From Methanobacteriota archaeon (GTDB lineage: Archaea; Thermoplasmatota; Poseidoniia; MGIII; CG-Epi1): a stretch of 51,589 bases of DNA. Below are positions 1 through 7,737 of the stretch, in pieces (position 1 is the stretch's first letter; each line of letters starts with the position of its first letter). The stretch lies in assembly GCA_002718915.1 (NCBI GenBank), contig PBGF01000026.1, forward strand, positions 10,024 through 61,612. The letters run 5' to 3'. The notes below the pieces were generated by a model. It was not told where the DNA came from and ran no database searches. It saw only the letters and a list, made by a program, of their open reading frames with translations. A program made the translations under genes and the position numbers.

Positions 1-55
1 ATCTAGTGGACCACATATTAATATATCTTTTAATCACAAAAGACTTTTGAATACA

Positions 56-64
56 TTTTATATA
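56..64 (+). promoter_or_regulatory. TATA-like promoter box
   Basis: The run TTTTATATA is centred about 25 bases before the GTG at 86. That is the spacing expected for an archaeal TATA box driving a transcript that starts at or next to the start codon. The assignment is by position and composition only. Confidence 0.55.
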
Positions 65-85
65 CTAAACTAAGATGATAAGATT

Positions 86-1765
86 GTGGATTTAAGAGAT
101 CAATTATTGCCCAGTGAAAAATTGATAAAAGAATATAAAAATTTACTAGTAGAAAATAAGAAAGGAACTATTTTTCTTACTAATCTTCGAATATTTTTAT
201 CTACTAAAAAGGATTTTTGGAATTTCAATACAGAAGATATAATTTATATGGGTAGGATGAATAATCCACGTTTTTCATGGATGTGGCAAGTTCTAATATC
301 AATTATTATTTTGTTTAGTATAACTTCTGGAAAAACCCTACTTTTTCTCATTTGCATAATTCTGTCTGCAGCTAGACAGTATCTCAAAATAGATTGCTTG
401 GAAATTGGATTAGAAAATAAAAAATGGATTATATCTGATGATAACGAACAACTTGATGAATTGATGCTTCAGATTCAAACTAATCAGGTAACTGGAACAC
501 AAAGAGGTGAAGGTAAGCCCGTAGTTGATGCGGAAGAAGAATTTAATAAAAAAATAGAAATTAATATTGTGGGAGAAAATGAATCTGGACCTTTAAGATC
601 GGCATGGATTTCACTATCTTTTGCATTTATTTTTTATTATCTTAATTCTTTTAGAGATTCTGGAAATATATGGCTCTTTGTATTTCTAATTTCTGCGTTA
701 TGTTCATATATTATTTACAAAGATAGAAGAAATACCAATCTAATGAGGCGTGTTGAACCCGAAGATGGTTTGATAAGAAAAGGATGGTATTTTATACTAA
801 GAAAACTTAAAATTAAAATAATTAAAGCTAATTATACTTTAAACATAAATAATACCAATGTAAATATACGAAATTTGGGCTATGTTATAAGTTCAATTAT
901 TCTACTCCTGGCATTTACCTCTACTCACATTAATTCTAATCTTATTCCTATGTTATTCGGAATATCATTAGCTATTTCAGTCTACATGGCCGGAAGATGC
1001 TTAGCTGGTATACCTAGGCCAAGAAATAGAATGATTGCCAGAAGCTTTGTATGTACTCTTGTAGCCGTATGCGTAATAATTCCATGTCTTAATATCGTTC
1101 CATTATGTGAACCTGCAAATGCACTACTCCCAGCAACTTTTCTAGATAATGAAAGTGGAAATGGCTGGAAGAAATCTTACTCACAAGTAGACGAGTATGG
1201 ACTTGGATTAGCTTCAACAAGCATTTATCTCTATACTGATGATGCAGAAGATGAAGAAGGAAATGAGGATGGTTACCCTGCAATTTTATTTGTTATTGTT
1301 CTAAAAATGCCTTTTGAGATTGACGAAACTGTACCTTTAGATATATTAAATGATCAATTTCAAAAAATGGCTATTGAGCAAGATATTGAACTAGATTCTG
1401 AACTTGAAAGTGGAAAACGAAAAACTAACCAAGGGTATGAAACTGAATATGTAATCTATAATGGAACTACAAAAACTGAAAAAATAGGTACTGATGAAGT
1501 TAATTATAAAGTAACTAAAGGTTCTGAATCAAAATATATTGGAGAGGTATGGAAAGCTCCAGAATACAATCTACTGGTAGTATCAATGGGCATTGGAATT
1601 ATATCTTCTGAAACTATTAATGAAGATACTGGAATTGAGCCTATTGATGATTTAGTTGATAATTTAATTCCAAATCCATCTGACACCACGGATGAGAAAA
1701 ATTGGAACGAAATGCTAGACCTAATTCCTGAAATCTATTGTTATCAAGAAGATTGGAATAATTAA
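86..1765 (+). CDS. Multi-pass membrane protein with N-terminal PH-like domain, unknown function
   Basis: I do not recognise a named family. The first ~65 residues (LLPSEKLIKEYKN, then GTIFLTNLRIFLST) read like the bacterial-type PH domains that sit before membrane helices. Hydrophobic segments follow at about 68-95, 172-212 and 265-345. The last ~210 residues are polar and acidic and probably lie outside the membrane; they include a DDAEDEEGNEDG stretch. The GTG start is supported by a TATA-like box about 25 bases upstream. The gene converges on the Trm5-D1-like gene, and the two stop codons overlap by four bases. The PH-like call is a visual match and needs a profile search. Confidence 0.75.
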   Translation: MDLRDQLLPSEKLIKEYKNLLVENKKGTIFLTNLRIFLSTKKDFWNFNTEDIIYMGRMNNPRFSWMWQVLISIIILFSITSGKTLLFLICIILSAARQYLKIDCLEIGLENKKWIISDDNEQLDELMLQIQTNQVTGTQRGEGKPVVDAEEEFNKKIEINIVGENESGPLRSAWISLSFAFIFYYLNSFRDSGNIWLFVFLISALCSYIIYKDRRNTNLMRRVEPEDGLIRKGWYFILRKLKIKIIKANYTLNINNTNVNIRNLGYVISSIILLLAFTSTHINSNLIPMLFGISLAISVYMAGRCLAGIPRPRNRMIARSFVCTLVAVCVIIPCLNIVPLCEPANALLPATFLDNESGNGWKKSYSQVDEYGLGLASTSIYLYTDDAEDEEGNEDGYPAILFVIVLKMPFEIDETVPLDILNDQFQKMAIEQDIELDSELESGKRKTNQGYETEYVIYNGTTKTEKIGTDEVNYKVTKGSESKYIGEVWKAPEYNLLVVSMGIGIISSETINEDTGIEPIDDLVDNLIPNPSDTTDEKNWNEMLDLIPEIYCYQEDWNN

Positions 1766-1929
1766 TTTTTACCTATCATCAAGCCTTCTTTTAAGGGGAA
1801 TGAAACAAAATCTCCTTCCCATTTAACATCAGATTCCTCATCAAGTAAACCTGCAGAAACTAGTTTATTCATCATCATTTCTGCATCTTCTTTCGGTACT
1901 TTCAAATATTGTTTTTCATTTTCACTCAT
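1762..1929 (-). CDS. Free-standing Trm5 D1-like small protein
   Basis: The 55-residue protein begins at an ATG one base after the ALDH stop codon; a longer reading from TTG at 1944 would overlap ALDH. The stretch LKVPKEDAEMMMNKLVSAGL, then a KWEGDFVSFPLKEG strand, closely resembles the small N-terminal D1 domain of archaeal/eukaryotic Trm5, the enzyme that makes m1G37 in tRNA. In Trm5, D1 contacts the outer corner of the tRNA and helps it sense tRNA shape. No catalytic methyltransferase domain follows: the frame stops and the opposite-strand gene begins. It may act in trans with a D1-less methyltransferase elsewhere, or be a remnant. Co-transcription with ALDH is likely from the spacing. Confidence 0.7.
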   Translation of the reverse strand: MSENEKQYLKVPKEDAEMMMNKLVSAGLLDEESDVKWEGDFVSFPLKEGLMIGKN

Positions 1930-1930
1930 T

Positions 1931-3442
1931 TTAGCCAAACTCAATTCCTTGTGCTAAAGGTAAATCATCTGACCAATTAAGCGTATTGGTCTGTCTACGC
2001 ATGTATGCTTTCCACGAATCTGATCCCGCTTCTCTTCCGCCTCCAGTGTCTTTTTCACCACCAAAAGCCCCTCCTATTTCTGCCCCACTTGTACCTATAT
2101 TTACGTTCGCGATACCGCAATCGCTCCCTGAATGACTTAGAAACTTTTCAATAGACTGCATATCATTAGTAAATATTGAAGAGGAGAGGCCCTGATCTAC
2201 TGAGTTGTGATTTTCAATAGCTTCTTCTAAATCTTCAAACTCAAACAAATATAGTATAGGTGCAAATGTTTCTTCTCTCACTATTTCCATACTCATATTT
2301 GCTTTTACTAAAGTAGGTTCAACATAGAAACCATCCGTTTTAATAACATTTCCACCATAAAGAATTTCTCCCTTTTCCTTCTTAATTATTTCTAAAGCAT
2401 TACTATAATCATTTACTGCTTTGTCATCAACTAAAGGGCCTACTAATGTTGCTGAATCCAGAGGATTTCCTATTTTTATTTGGGAGTAAGAAGTTACCAA
2501 TTTCTCAACTATTGAAGAATATATCGACTTGTGTAAAAATAATCTACGTGTAGAGGTACATCTCTGACCTGAAGTACCAACCGCTCCAAACAATACTGCC
2601 CTGAGTACTAGTTCAGGATCTGAATCAGGCATTACTATTATTGCATTATTTCCACCTAATTCTAAAAGTGTTCTACCTAATCTTTTAGAAACTGCTTCTC
2701 CAATCTTACGTCCCATATGGCATGAACCTGTAGCAGACACTAGTGGAATTCTTCTATCGTGCACAAGTAATTCACCAACATCTCTACTAGATCCAACAAG
2801 TAATGACATTACTCCATCCCACCCTAATGGTGTCATCACTTCATTGACAATCTTCTGAATAGCAATTGCTGTAAGTGGGGTTTTAGAAGATGGTTTCCAA
2901 ACCATTACATCACCACAAACTGCTGCAATCATTGCATTCCATGCCCAAACAGCCCCAGGAAAATTAAATGCAGTAACAATACCTATAGTTCCTAGAGGGT
3001 GCCATTGCTCATACATTCTGTGATTTGGTCTTTCTGAGTGCATTGTTTTTCCATATAACTGACGACTTAATCCAACTGCATAATCTGCAATATCAATCAT
3101 TTCTTGAACTTCACCTTCACCCTCTGCTTGTATTTTCCCCATTTCCCAAGAAATCAGTTTTCCAAGTGCAGTTTTATGCTCACGAAATGCATTGGCTAAA
3201 TGTCTGACTACTTCGCCTCTCTTTGGAGCAGGTTCCATTCTCCATTTTTTGAAAATTTCAGAAGACTTCTGCATTATAGTCTCATAATCTCCTGAATTAC
3301 ACTGCTTAACTTTTGCAATTAATGTCCCATTTACTGGCGTTATACAATCTAAATCACTTCCAGAGCCCAACCAATTTTCTGAATAACCGCCTAAATTTAC
3401 CTCTTCAATTCCTAACTCACCTAAGAAATCAAGTTTTGTCAT
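1931..3442 (-). CDS. Aldehyde dehydrogenase, ALDH7 (antiquitin/alpha-aminoadipic semialdehyde dehydrogenase) type
   Basis: This is a full-length 503-residue NAD(P)-dependent aldehyde dehydrogenase. The catalytic cysteine is C295 in GTSGQRCTSTRR and the general base is E261 in LELGGNN. The C-terminal stretch NVNIGTSGAEIGGAFGGEKD, followed by SDSWKAYMRRQTNTLN and LPLAQGIEF, is the signature of ALDH7. That family oxidises alpha-aminoadipic semialdehyde/piperideine-6-carboxylate in lysine degradation and also acts on other aldehydes. No other lysine-catabolic gene is nearby, so the substrate here is inferred only from the family. It is divergent from the IPP isomerase gene across 74 bases. Confidence 0.93.
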   Translation of the reverse strand: MTKLDFLGELGIEEVNLGGYSENWLGSGSDLDCITPVNGTLIAKVKQCNSGDYETIMQKSSEIFKKWRMEPAPKRGEVVRHLANAFREHKTALGKLISWEMGKIQAEGEGEVQEMIDIADYAVGLSRQLYGKTMHSERPNHRMYEQWHPLGTIGIVTAFNFPGAVWAWNAMIAAVCGDVMVWKPSSKTPLTAIAIQKIVNEVMTPLGWDGVMSLLVGSSRDVGELLVHDRRIPLVSATGSCHMGRKIGEAVSKRLGRTLLELGGNNAIIVMPDSDPELVLRAVLFGAVGTSGQRCTSTRRLFLHKSIYSSIVEKLVTSYSQIKIGNPLDSATLVGPLVDDKAVNDYSNALEIIKKEKGEILYGGNVIKTDGFYVEPTLVKANMSMEIVREETFAPILYLFEFEDLEEAIENHNSVDQGLSSSIFTNDMQSIEKFLSHSGSDCGIANVNIGTSGAEIGGAFGGEKDTGGGREAGSDSWKAYMRRQTNTLNWSDDLPLAQGIEFG

Positions 3443-3516
3443 ACAGCTCCATAAAGAGCTACAATAAAGTACTTAATTGTACTAGTTATTTTTAATTGCC
3501 CATCTCTTACAACATT

Positions 3517-4197
3517 ATGGCAGTTGAAGATTCTGAGCTTCAAGGATATGACGAAGCTCAAAAAGAAATGATGGAAGAAAACTGCATTGTTGTTGACGAT
3601 AATGATCAAATTATTGGACAAGAGTCAAAAGTAAATTGTCACCTTAATGAGGGGAAATTACATAGAGCATTCAGCGTATTGCTTTTTGATTCAAACAACA
3701 AATTATTGATACAACAGCGTGCAGATGAGAAAATAACATTCCCCTCTATTTGGGCCAATAGTTGCTGTAGTCATCCTCTATATCAGAATGGCGAGCAGAA
3801 TGGGATTGAAGGTGCGAGGAGCGCTGCAATCAGGAAACTAACTCAAGAACTTGGAATTAAAATGGGAGTAATTGAATCGGAAGACTTGAATTTTATTACA
3901 AAAATGCATTATAAATCCAGAGCTGATGAAAAATGGGTTGAACATGAAATTGATTACATTTTCGTGGTTAAAATGGATGTTCAAATAAATCCTAATACTA
4001 ATGAAATACAAAGAACTAAATATGTTGATAAAAAAGAATTAGATAATTTATTCGATATGTCAAATAAAGGCGACGTTAAAATAGGACCTTGGTTCAGATT
4101 AATAAGAAACCATTTTCTTGATAAAATTTGGGAAAATATGGAATCTTTAAAGAATCTTGAAGATCAAAAAGTTCATCATATGGGAGAAGTAAATTGA
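3517..4197 (+). CDS. idi: Isopentenyl-diphosphate delta-isomerase, type I (Nudix fold)
   Basis: The enzyme interconverts isopentenyl and dimethylallyl diphosphate, supplying the primer for isoprenoid chains. The type I signature is clear: the active-site cysteine region WANSCCSHPL near residue 83 and the metal-binding acidic stretch WVEHEIDYIF, in a Nudix scaffold. Many archaea use the unrelated flavin type II enzyme, so the type I form is notable. I prefer the ATG at 3517 over the TTG at 3496, because an AT-rich box lies about 25 bases before it and the extra residues do not resemble the family. Its stop overlaps the TTG start of the prenyl synthase, so the two are translationally coupled. 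Confidence 0.95.
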   Translation: MAVEDSELQGYDEAQKEMMEENCIVVDDNDQIIGQESKVNCHLNEGKLHRAFSVLLFDSNNKLLIQQRADEKITFPSIWANSCCSHPLYQNGEQNGIEGARSAAIRKLTQELGIKMGVIESEDLNFITKMHYKSRADEKWVEHEIDYIFVVKMDVQINPNTNEIQRTKYVDKKELDNLFDMSNKGDVKIGPWFRLIRNHFLDKIWENMESLKNLEDQKVHHMGEVN

Positions 4198-5177
4198 GTA
4201 TAAAAATTAAATTAGCTGAAAAAGCAAAAGATGTTGAAAAAGCCTTGAATGATTATTTAGTAATTCGTGAACCTAAAAAATTGTACGAAGCTATGGCACA
4301 CATACCTCTTGCAGGAGGGAAAAGGCTTAGGCCAGTAATGGCCCAACTCACATGTGAAATGGTTGGTGGCGAAAGCAAAAAGGCTATACCTTTCGCTGCT
4401 TCACTAGAAGTTATTCACAACTTTACATTGGTTCATGACGATGTGATGGATGATGATGATCTAAGACATGGCGTAGCTGCTTGCCATACTGTTTTTGGAC
4501 TTCCAACTGCAATTTTAGCTGGGGATTCTCTTTTTGCATATGCTTTTGAAATGATTGCTGAGAGCAATGTTGATGATAAAATTAAATCTGAATTAGTTAG
4601 ACATACTGCATATACTGTCAGAAGAATTGCTGAAGGACAGCAGATGGACATCAACTTTGAGGAAGAAGAAACTGTAGATCCTGAGCTTTACCTTGAAATG
4701 ATTAGACTAAAAACTTCCATTCTTTTTGGTTCTGCAGCATATGGAGGTGCACTAATTGGTGGAAAAGGGATTGAAGAAGCAAATGAATTAAGACAAATGG
4801 CAATCTGGGTTGGATTAGGATTCCAGATATGGGATGATTACTTGGATGCGACAGCTACTGCTGAAGTCCTCGGAAAACCTTCAGGATCTGATATTAGACA
4901 AGGAAAACGTACACTACTAGTGATTGAGGCTTTGGACAGAACTAACAACAAAGAAAGAAAGGAATTAATTAACATTCTAGATGACACTAACAATACCGAT
5001 AATGATGTCAAGAGGGCTGTTGAAATTATGTCCAATTGTGGAGCACTTGAAAATTGCCGTGAACAAGCTTTAGAGTATCTAAATGGTGCTAAGAAAACTA
5101 TAGAAAAATATCCTGAGAATGGTGCAAGAGAATTATTAGAAGAACTACTAGAATACATGGTTACAAGAGGGCATTAA
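4194..5177 (+). CDS. Polyprenyl synthetase, probable geranylgeranyl diphosphate synthase
   Basis: The enzyme condenses IPP onto allylic diphosphates to make the C15/C20 precursors of archaeal ether lipids. It is an all-helical trans-prenyltransferase with GGKRLRP at 41-47, the first aspartate-rich motif DDVMD at 82-86 (followed by DDDLRHG), KTSILF near 173-178 and the second motif DDYLD at 214-218. Its length of 327 residues is normal for the family. The TTG start is nested in the TGA of idi (TTGA), which makes a two-gene isoprenoid operon. Product length (C15, C20 or longer) cannot be read with certainty; C20 is favoured because the cell also encodes two geranylgeranyl reductases. Confidence 0.92.
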   Translation: MSIKIKLAEKAKDVEKALNDYLVIREPKKLYEAMAHIPLAGGKRLRPVMAQLTCEMVGGESKKAIPFAASLEVIHNFTLVHDDVMDDDDLRHGVAACHTVFGLPTAILAGDSLFAYAFEMIAESNVDDKIKSELVRHTAYTVRRIAEGQQMDINFEEEETVDPELYLEMIRLKTSILFGSAAYGGALIGGKGIEEANELRQMAIWVGLGFQIWDDYLDATATAEVLGKPSGSDIRQGKRTLLVIEALDRTNNKERKELINILDDTNNTDNDVKRAVEIMSNCGALENCREQALEYLNGAKKTIEKYPENGARELLEELLEYMVTRGH

Positions 5178-5219
5178 TCCCACCTAATCACCTAAATACA
5201 GGTTACAAATGAGATATTA

Positions 5220-6635
5220 ATGAGTGACTCAGAATCTTGGACCTCTGGGCTGATTAATGAGCAGCTAAGAAAAAGATTTGAAAATCATGACACTGCTAAA
5301 GTTACAAATTTAGCAAACCAAACTTGTATTGCAACTAATATGCCTCCAAAAACAAATATTGTATTTGAAGGTAAAGCTGGAGATAATTTTGGAGGATTAA
5401 ATCAAGGAAGTAAGATTGTCTTAAATGGTGATGCTGGAAGATTTGTAGGGAACGCAATGAAAAATGGGGAAATTATCATCAATGGAAATTGTGATGATGG
5501 GGCTGGACATTCAATGTCTGGTGGCAAAATAGTAGTACAAGGTTCTGTTGATGGAGATGCAGGAGCCTCAATGCATGGTGGCGACTTACTGATATCTGGT
5601 AGTGTTAGAGGGAATTTAGCTACCTGCATGAACCAAGGAACTATTATTGTTTGTGGAGATGTTTTGGGCGATATTGGTAGAATGATGGATAATGGTAAAA
5701 TTTTCATTGCAGGAGATTTTGATATTAATGAGAATATAGACACAAAAAATATTTCCCCTAGTGATTGGAAAAAAATAAAAATTGTGCTTAAAGATAATGG
5801 TATTGATTCAAAAGATTTAGATTTCAAAGCTATACATTCTAAAAAATTAATTAAAAAACAAAGTAATTACAAGCCTGAATATAATAGCCTTAATGAAGAA
5901 ATTATTTTAGTCCCTGCAAGCCTTACTAGAAGGCCTAGGACTCTAGGATTAGATGAACTAAATTTATCTTTGACTGTTGGAGCTAAAAAAGAGGAGCCTC
6001 TAAATCTTACTATTCCTTTACTATGGCAAGGAAATAATGCACCATCTTATTTTATTTGGAAAATTAATGAAAAGATAAATGATGAAATTAATAATGCAAA
6101 TGTAGGAATTATTGATCTTACTGCAACAAATATTAATCGTCGATTAGATATGAAAAAACCTACTGATTTGACACTTGTAGTTGATTTACTAAGTCAAAGC
6201 TCAGCAAATCGATTACCGATTTTGGTTAGAATGTATGCTGGTGATGTTGATAATGATTTAGGCGTCATTGCAAAGTCAGGAGCTGATGGAGTTATTTTAG
6301 TGGGTGATAAAATACCGATAGAAGCTGCATTAGTCTCATCAAGGAATTATAAAGAGGAAATGATTATATTTGCTGAAACTGAAAATTTAGATTGTAATAA
6401 TTCTGTAAAACTATTAGCATTAGGTGCTTCTGGAATATTCTTACAAAACAAATGCAGTGGCAGTGAACTAAAAGAATTTGGAAGTAATTTATCAAGAACT
6501 GTTGGATCATTGGGTGTAGGAAATGCCTCTGATTTGAGTTTAGAACATCTGCAAACTACAAGCCAAGAAGTTGCTTCGATGACTGGTATTTCTATAGCTG
6601 GATATAATTCTGTTTTACCTATGTGGAGACATTAA
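5220..6635 (+). CDS. GXGXG-domain protein with a degenerate glutamate-synthase-like barrel
   Basis: Residues about 30-165 form a GXGXG beta-helix: repeated NGE, GGK, MHGG and MNQG turns, each followed by a short strand and GD/GN. This is the fold of the C-terminal domain of glutamate synthase and of the formylmethanofuran dehydrogenase C subunit. Residues about 215-471 look like a worn TIM barrel related to the FMN domain of glutamate synthase, with strand-end motifs such as SGADGVILVGD and LGASGIFLQNK. The iron-sulfur cysteine cluster of GltB is not evident. The domain order is the reverse of GltB. A TATA-like AAATA lies about 26 bases before the ATG. The reaction is unknown, and catalytic competence is doubtful. 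Confidence 0.75.
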   Translation: MSDSESWTSGLINEQLRKRFENHDTAKVTNLANQTCIATNMPPKTNIVFEGKAGDNFGGLNQGSKIVLNGDAGRFVGNAMKNGEIIINGNCDDGAGHSMSGGKIVVQGSVDGDAGASMHGGDLLISGSVRGNLATCMNQGTIIVCGDVLGDIGRMMDNGKIFIAGDFDINENIDTKNISPSDWKKIKIVLKDNGIDSKDLDFKAIHSKKLIKKQSNYKPEYNSLNEEIILVPASLTRRPRTLGLDELNLSLTVGAKKEEPLNLTIPLLWQGNNAPSYFIWKINEKINDEINNANVGIIDLTATNINRRLDMKKPTDLTLVVDLLSQSSANRLPILVRMYAGDVDNDLGVIAKSGADGVILVGDKIPIEAALVSSRNYKEEMIIFAETENLDCNNSVKLLALGASGIFLQNKCSGSELKEFGSNLSRTVGSLGVGNASDLSLEHLQTTSQEVASMTGISIAGYNSVLPMWRH

Positions 6636-6636
6636 A

Positions 6637-7179
6637 TTAAGCTTTCATTTCTGAGGACCTAATATAAGACCAAGTAGAAACTGCAGTTAAAATTGCTGAA
6701 ATTATCATTTCTCTTTGATGATCCTCCCAACTAATTGCTATAATAACTAATGAAGCCAAACCAATTATTCCTGCATAAAATTTGGCTTTATCTGGGTCTT
6801 CCGTAAAGAATGAATGATTTTTTCCTGACATAAAGAACCATATTGTTACATAGACCATGGCTGAAATTAAAATTGCTGTAGAAAGCGCTCCTGAAGGATC
6901 TGTAACTTCTGAATCTGAACTCAATATAGGAATGTTCATGCCTTGCTGAATAACTAAAACTAAGTATACTACAAGTGTTCCATAACCTGCTCCTGCCACA
7001 AGATATAGCCAACCTCTAAGTGACTCTTCTCTTTCTGCTTCACTAATTGAATCTGGAAATAGTGAACTAGAAGACTTTGTAGAAGAAGAGGTATCTGTTT
7101 CTCTTCTTATTACTTCATCATCACCAACTTCTTCTATTTCTTGGCCAGGTAATGTTTCATCAATATCTAAATCGTTCAC
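6637..7179 (-). CDS. Four-helix membrane protein, unknown function
   Basis: The 180-residue protein has an acidic, serine-rich cytosolic N-terminus (about residues 1-55), then four predicted membrane helices: GWLYLVAGAGYGTLVVYLVL, a helix around AILISAMVYVTIWFF, AGIIGLASLVIIAI and MIISAILTAVSTWSYI. No family is recognised. The GTG start shares a base with the stop of the ArsR-like regulator upstream, so the two are almost certainly co-transcribed and may form a regulator/membrane-sensor pair. It converges on the GXGXG gene with one base between the stop codons. Confidence 0.7.
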   Translation of the reverse strand: MNDLDIDETLPGQEIEEVGDDEVIRRETDTSSSTKSSSSLFPDSISEAEREESLRGWLYLVAGAGYGTLVVYLVLVIQQGMNIPILSSDSEVTDPSGALSTAILISAMVYVTIWFFMSGKNHSFFTEDPDKAKFYAGIIGLASLVIIAISWEDHQREMIISAILTAVSTWSYIRSSEMKA

Positions 7180-7685
7180 TATTCTTCCTCTTTCAATGGC
7201 ACTATATTATGCCCCTTAAAATCAAATTTTACAGAACGACGGACTAAACCTTTCAATGTAAGTGAAGTTACTCCAATATCTCTTCCAACATCATTTGCAA
7301 AAGTTCCTTCGTCTCCTATCAAATCAACAATTTTAGATTCATATTTAAAAAATTCTTTATCTGGCATTAAAACTACTGTGAGAAGTTCTTGTGTTTCATC
7401 AAATGTTAAAGATGTAGAAATTTGAAAAGCATTATAGAATGTTCGATAACTTTTCTCAGGCCTTCCTGTTTCCTTATTAACTTCCCATCTTGATTCAATT
7501 AGTTTAAATTTTTCATAATATACTATAATATCATTAGCTTCATCACCAAACTTATCAGTTAAGTCACTAATCATTGTCCAGTCTTCTGCTAGAGTACTCA
7601 ACACATTTCTTCTAATTTCTGAATCTACAGCTCTAAAAAGTGCCACTAATTCGGCTGGGTCGTTAATTAACTTTACGCGCTTCAT
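7179..7685 (-). CDS. ArsR-like winged-helix transcriptional regulator
   Basis: The N-terminal ~85 residues have a winged-helix layout: FRAVDSEIRRNVLSTLAEDW, then MISDLTDKFGDEANDIIVYY as the recognition region, then a wing with SYRTFYNAFQIS. This resembles archaeal ArsR/HTH_20-type regulators. The C-terminal half (about 95-168) could be a second winged helix or a dimerisation domain (GTFANDVGRDIGVTSLTLKG). No metal-binding cysteine motif is present, so metal sensing is not supported. A good TATA box lies at 7714-7724. It is coupled to the downstream membrane protein, whose expression or activity it may be linked to. Confidence 0.75.
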   Translation of the reverse strand: MKRVKLINDPAELVALFRAVDSEIRRNVLSTLAEDWTMISDLTDKFGDEANDIIVYYEKFKLIESRWEVNKETGRPEKSYRTFYNAFQISTSLTFDETQELLTVVLMPDKEFFKYESKIVDLIGDEGTFANDVGRDIGVTSLTLKGLVRRSVKFDFKGHNIVPLKEEE

Positions 7686-7713
7686 CTCTACATGTCTACC
7701 ATTACAAGAACCC

Positions 7714-7724
7714 TATAAAATATA
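7714..7724 (-). promoter_or_regulatory. TATA box of the ArsR-like regulator
   Basis: On the minus strand this reads TATATTTTATA, centred about 33 bases before the ATG at 7685. It lies in the 52-base gap after the WD/PKD gene start region, which gives the regulator its own promoter. Confidence 0.5.
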
Positions 7725-7737
7725 ACTAGACACTATT

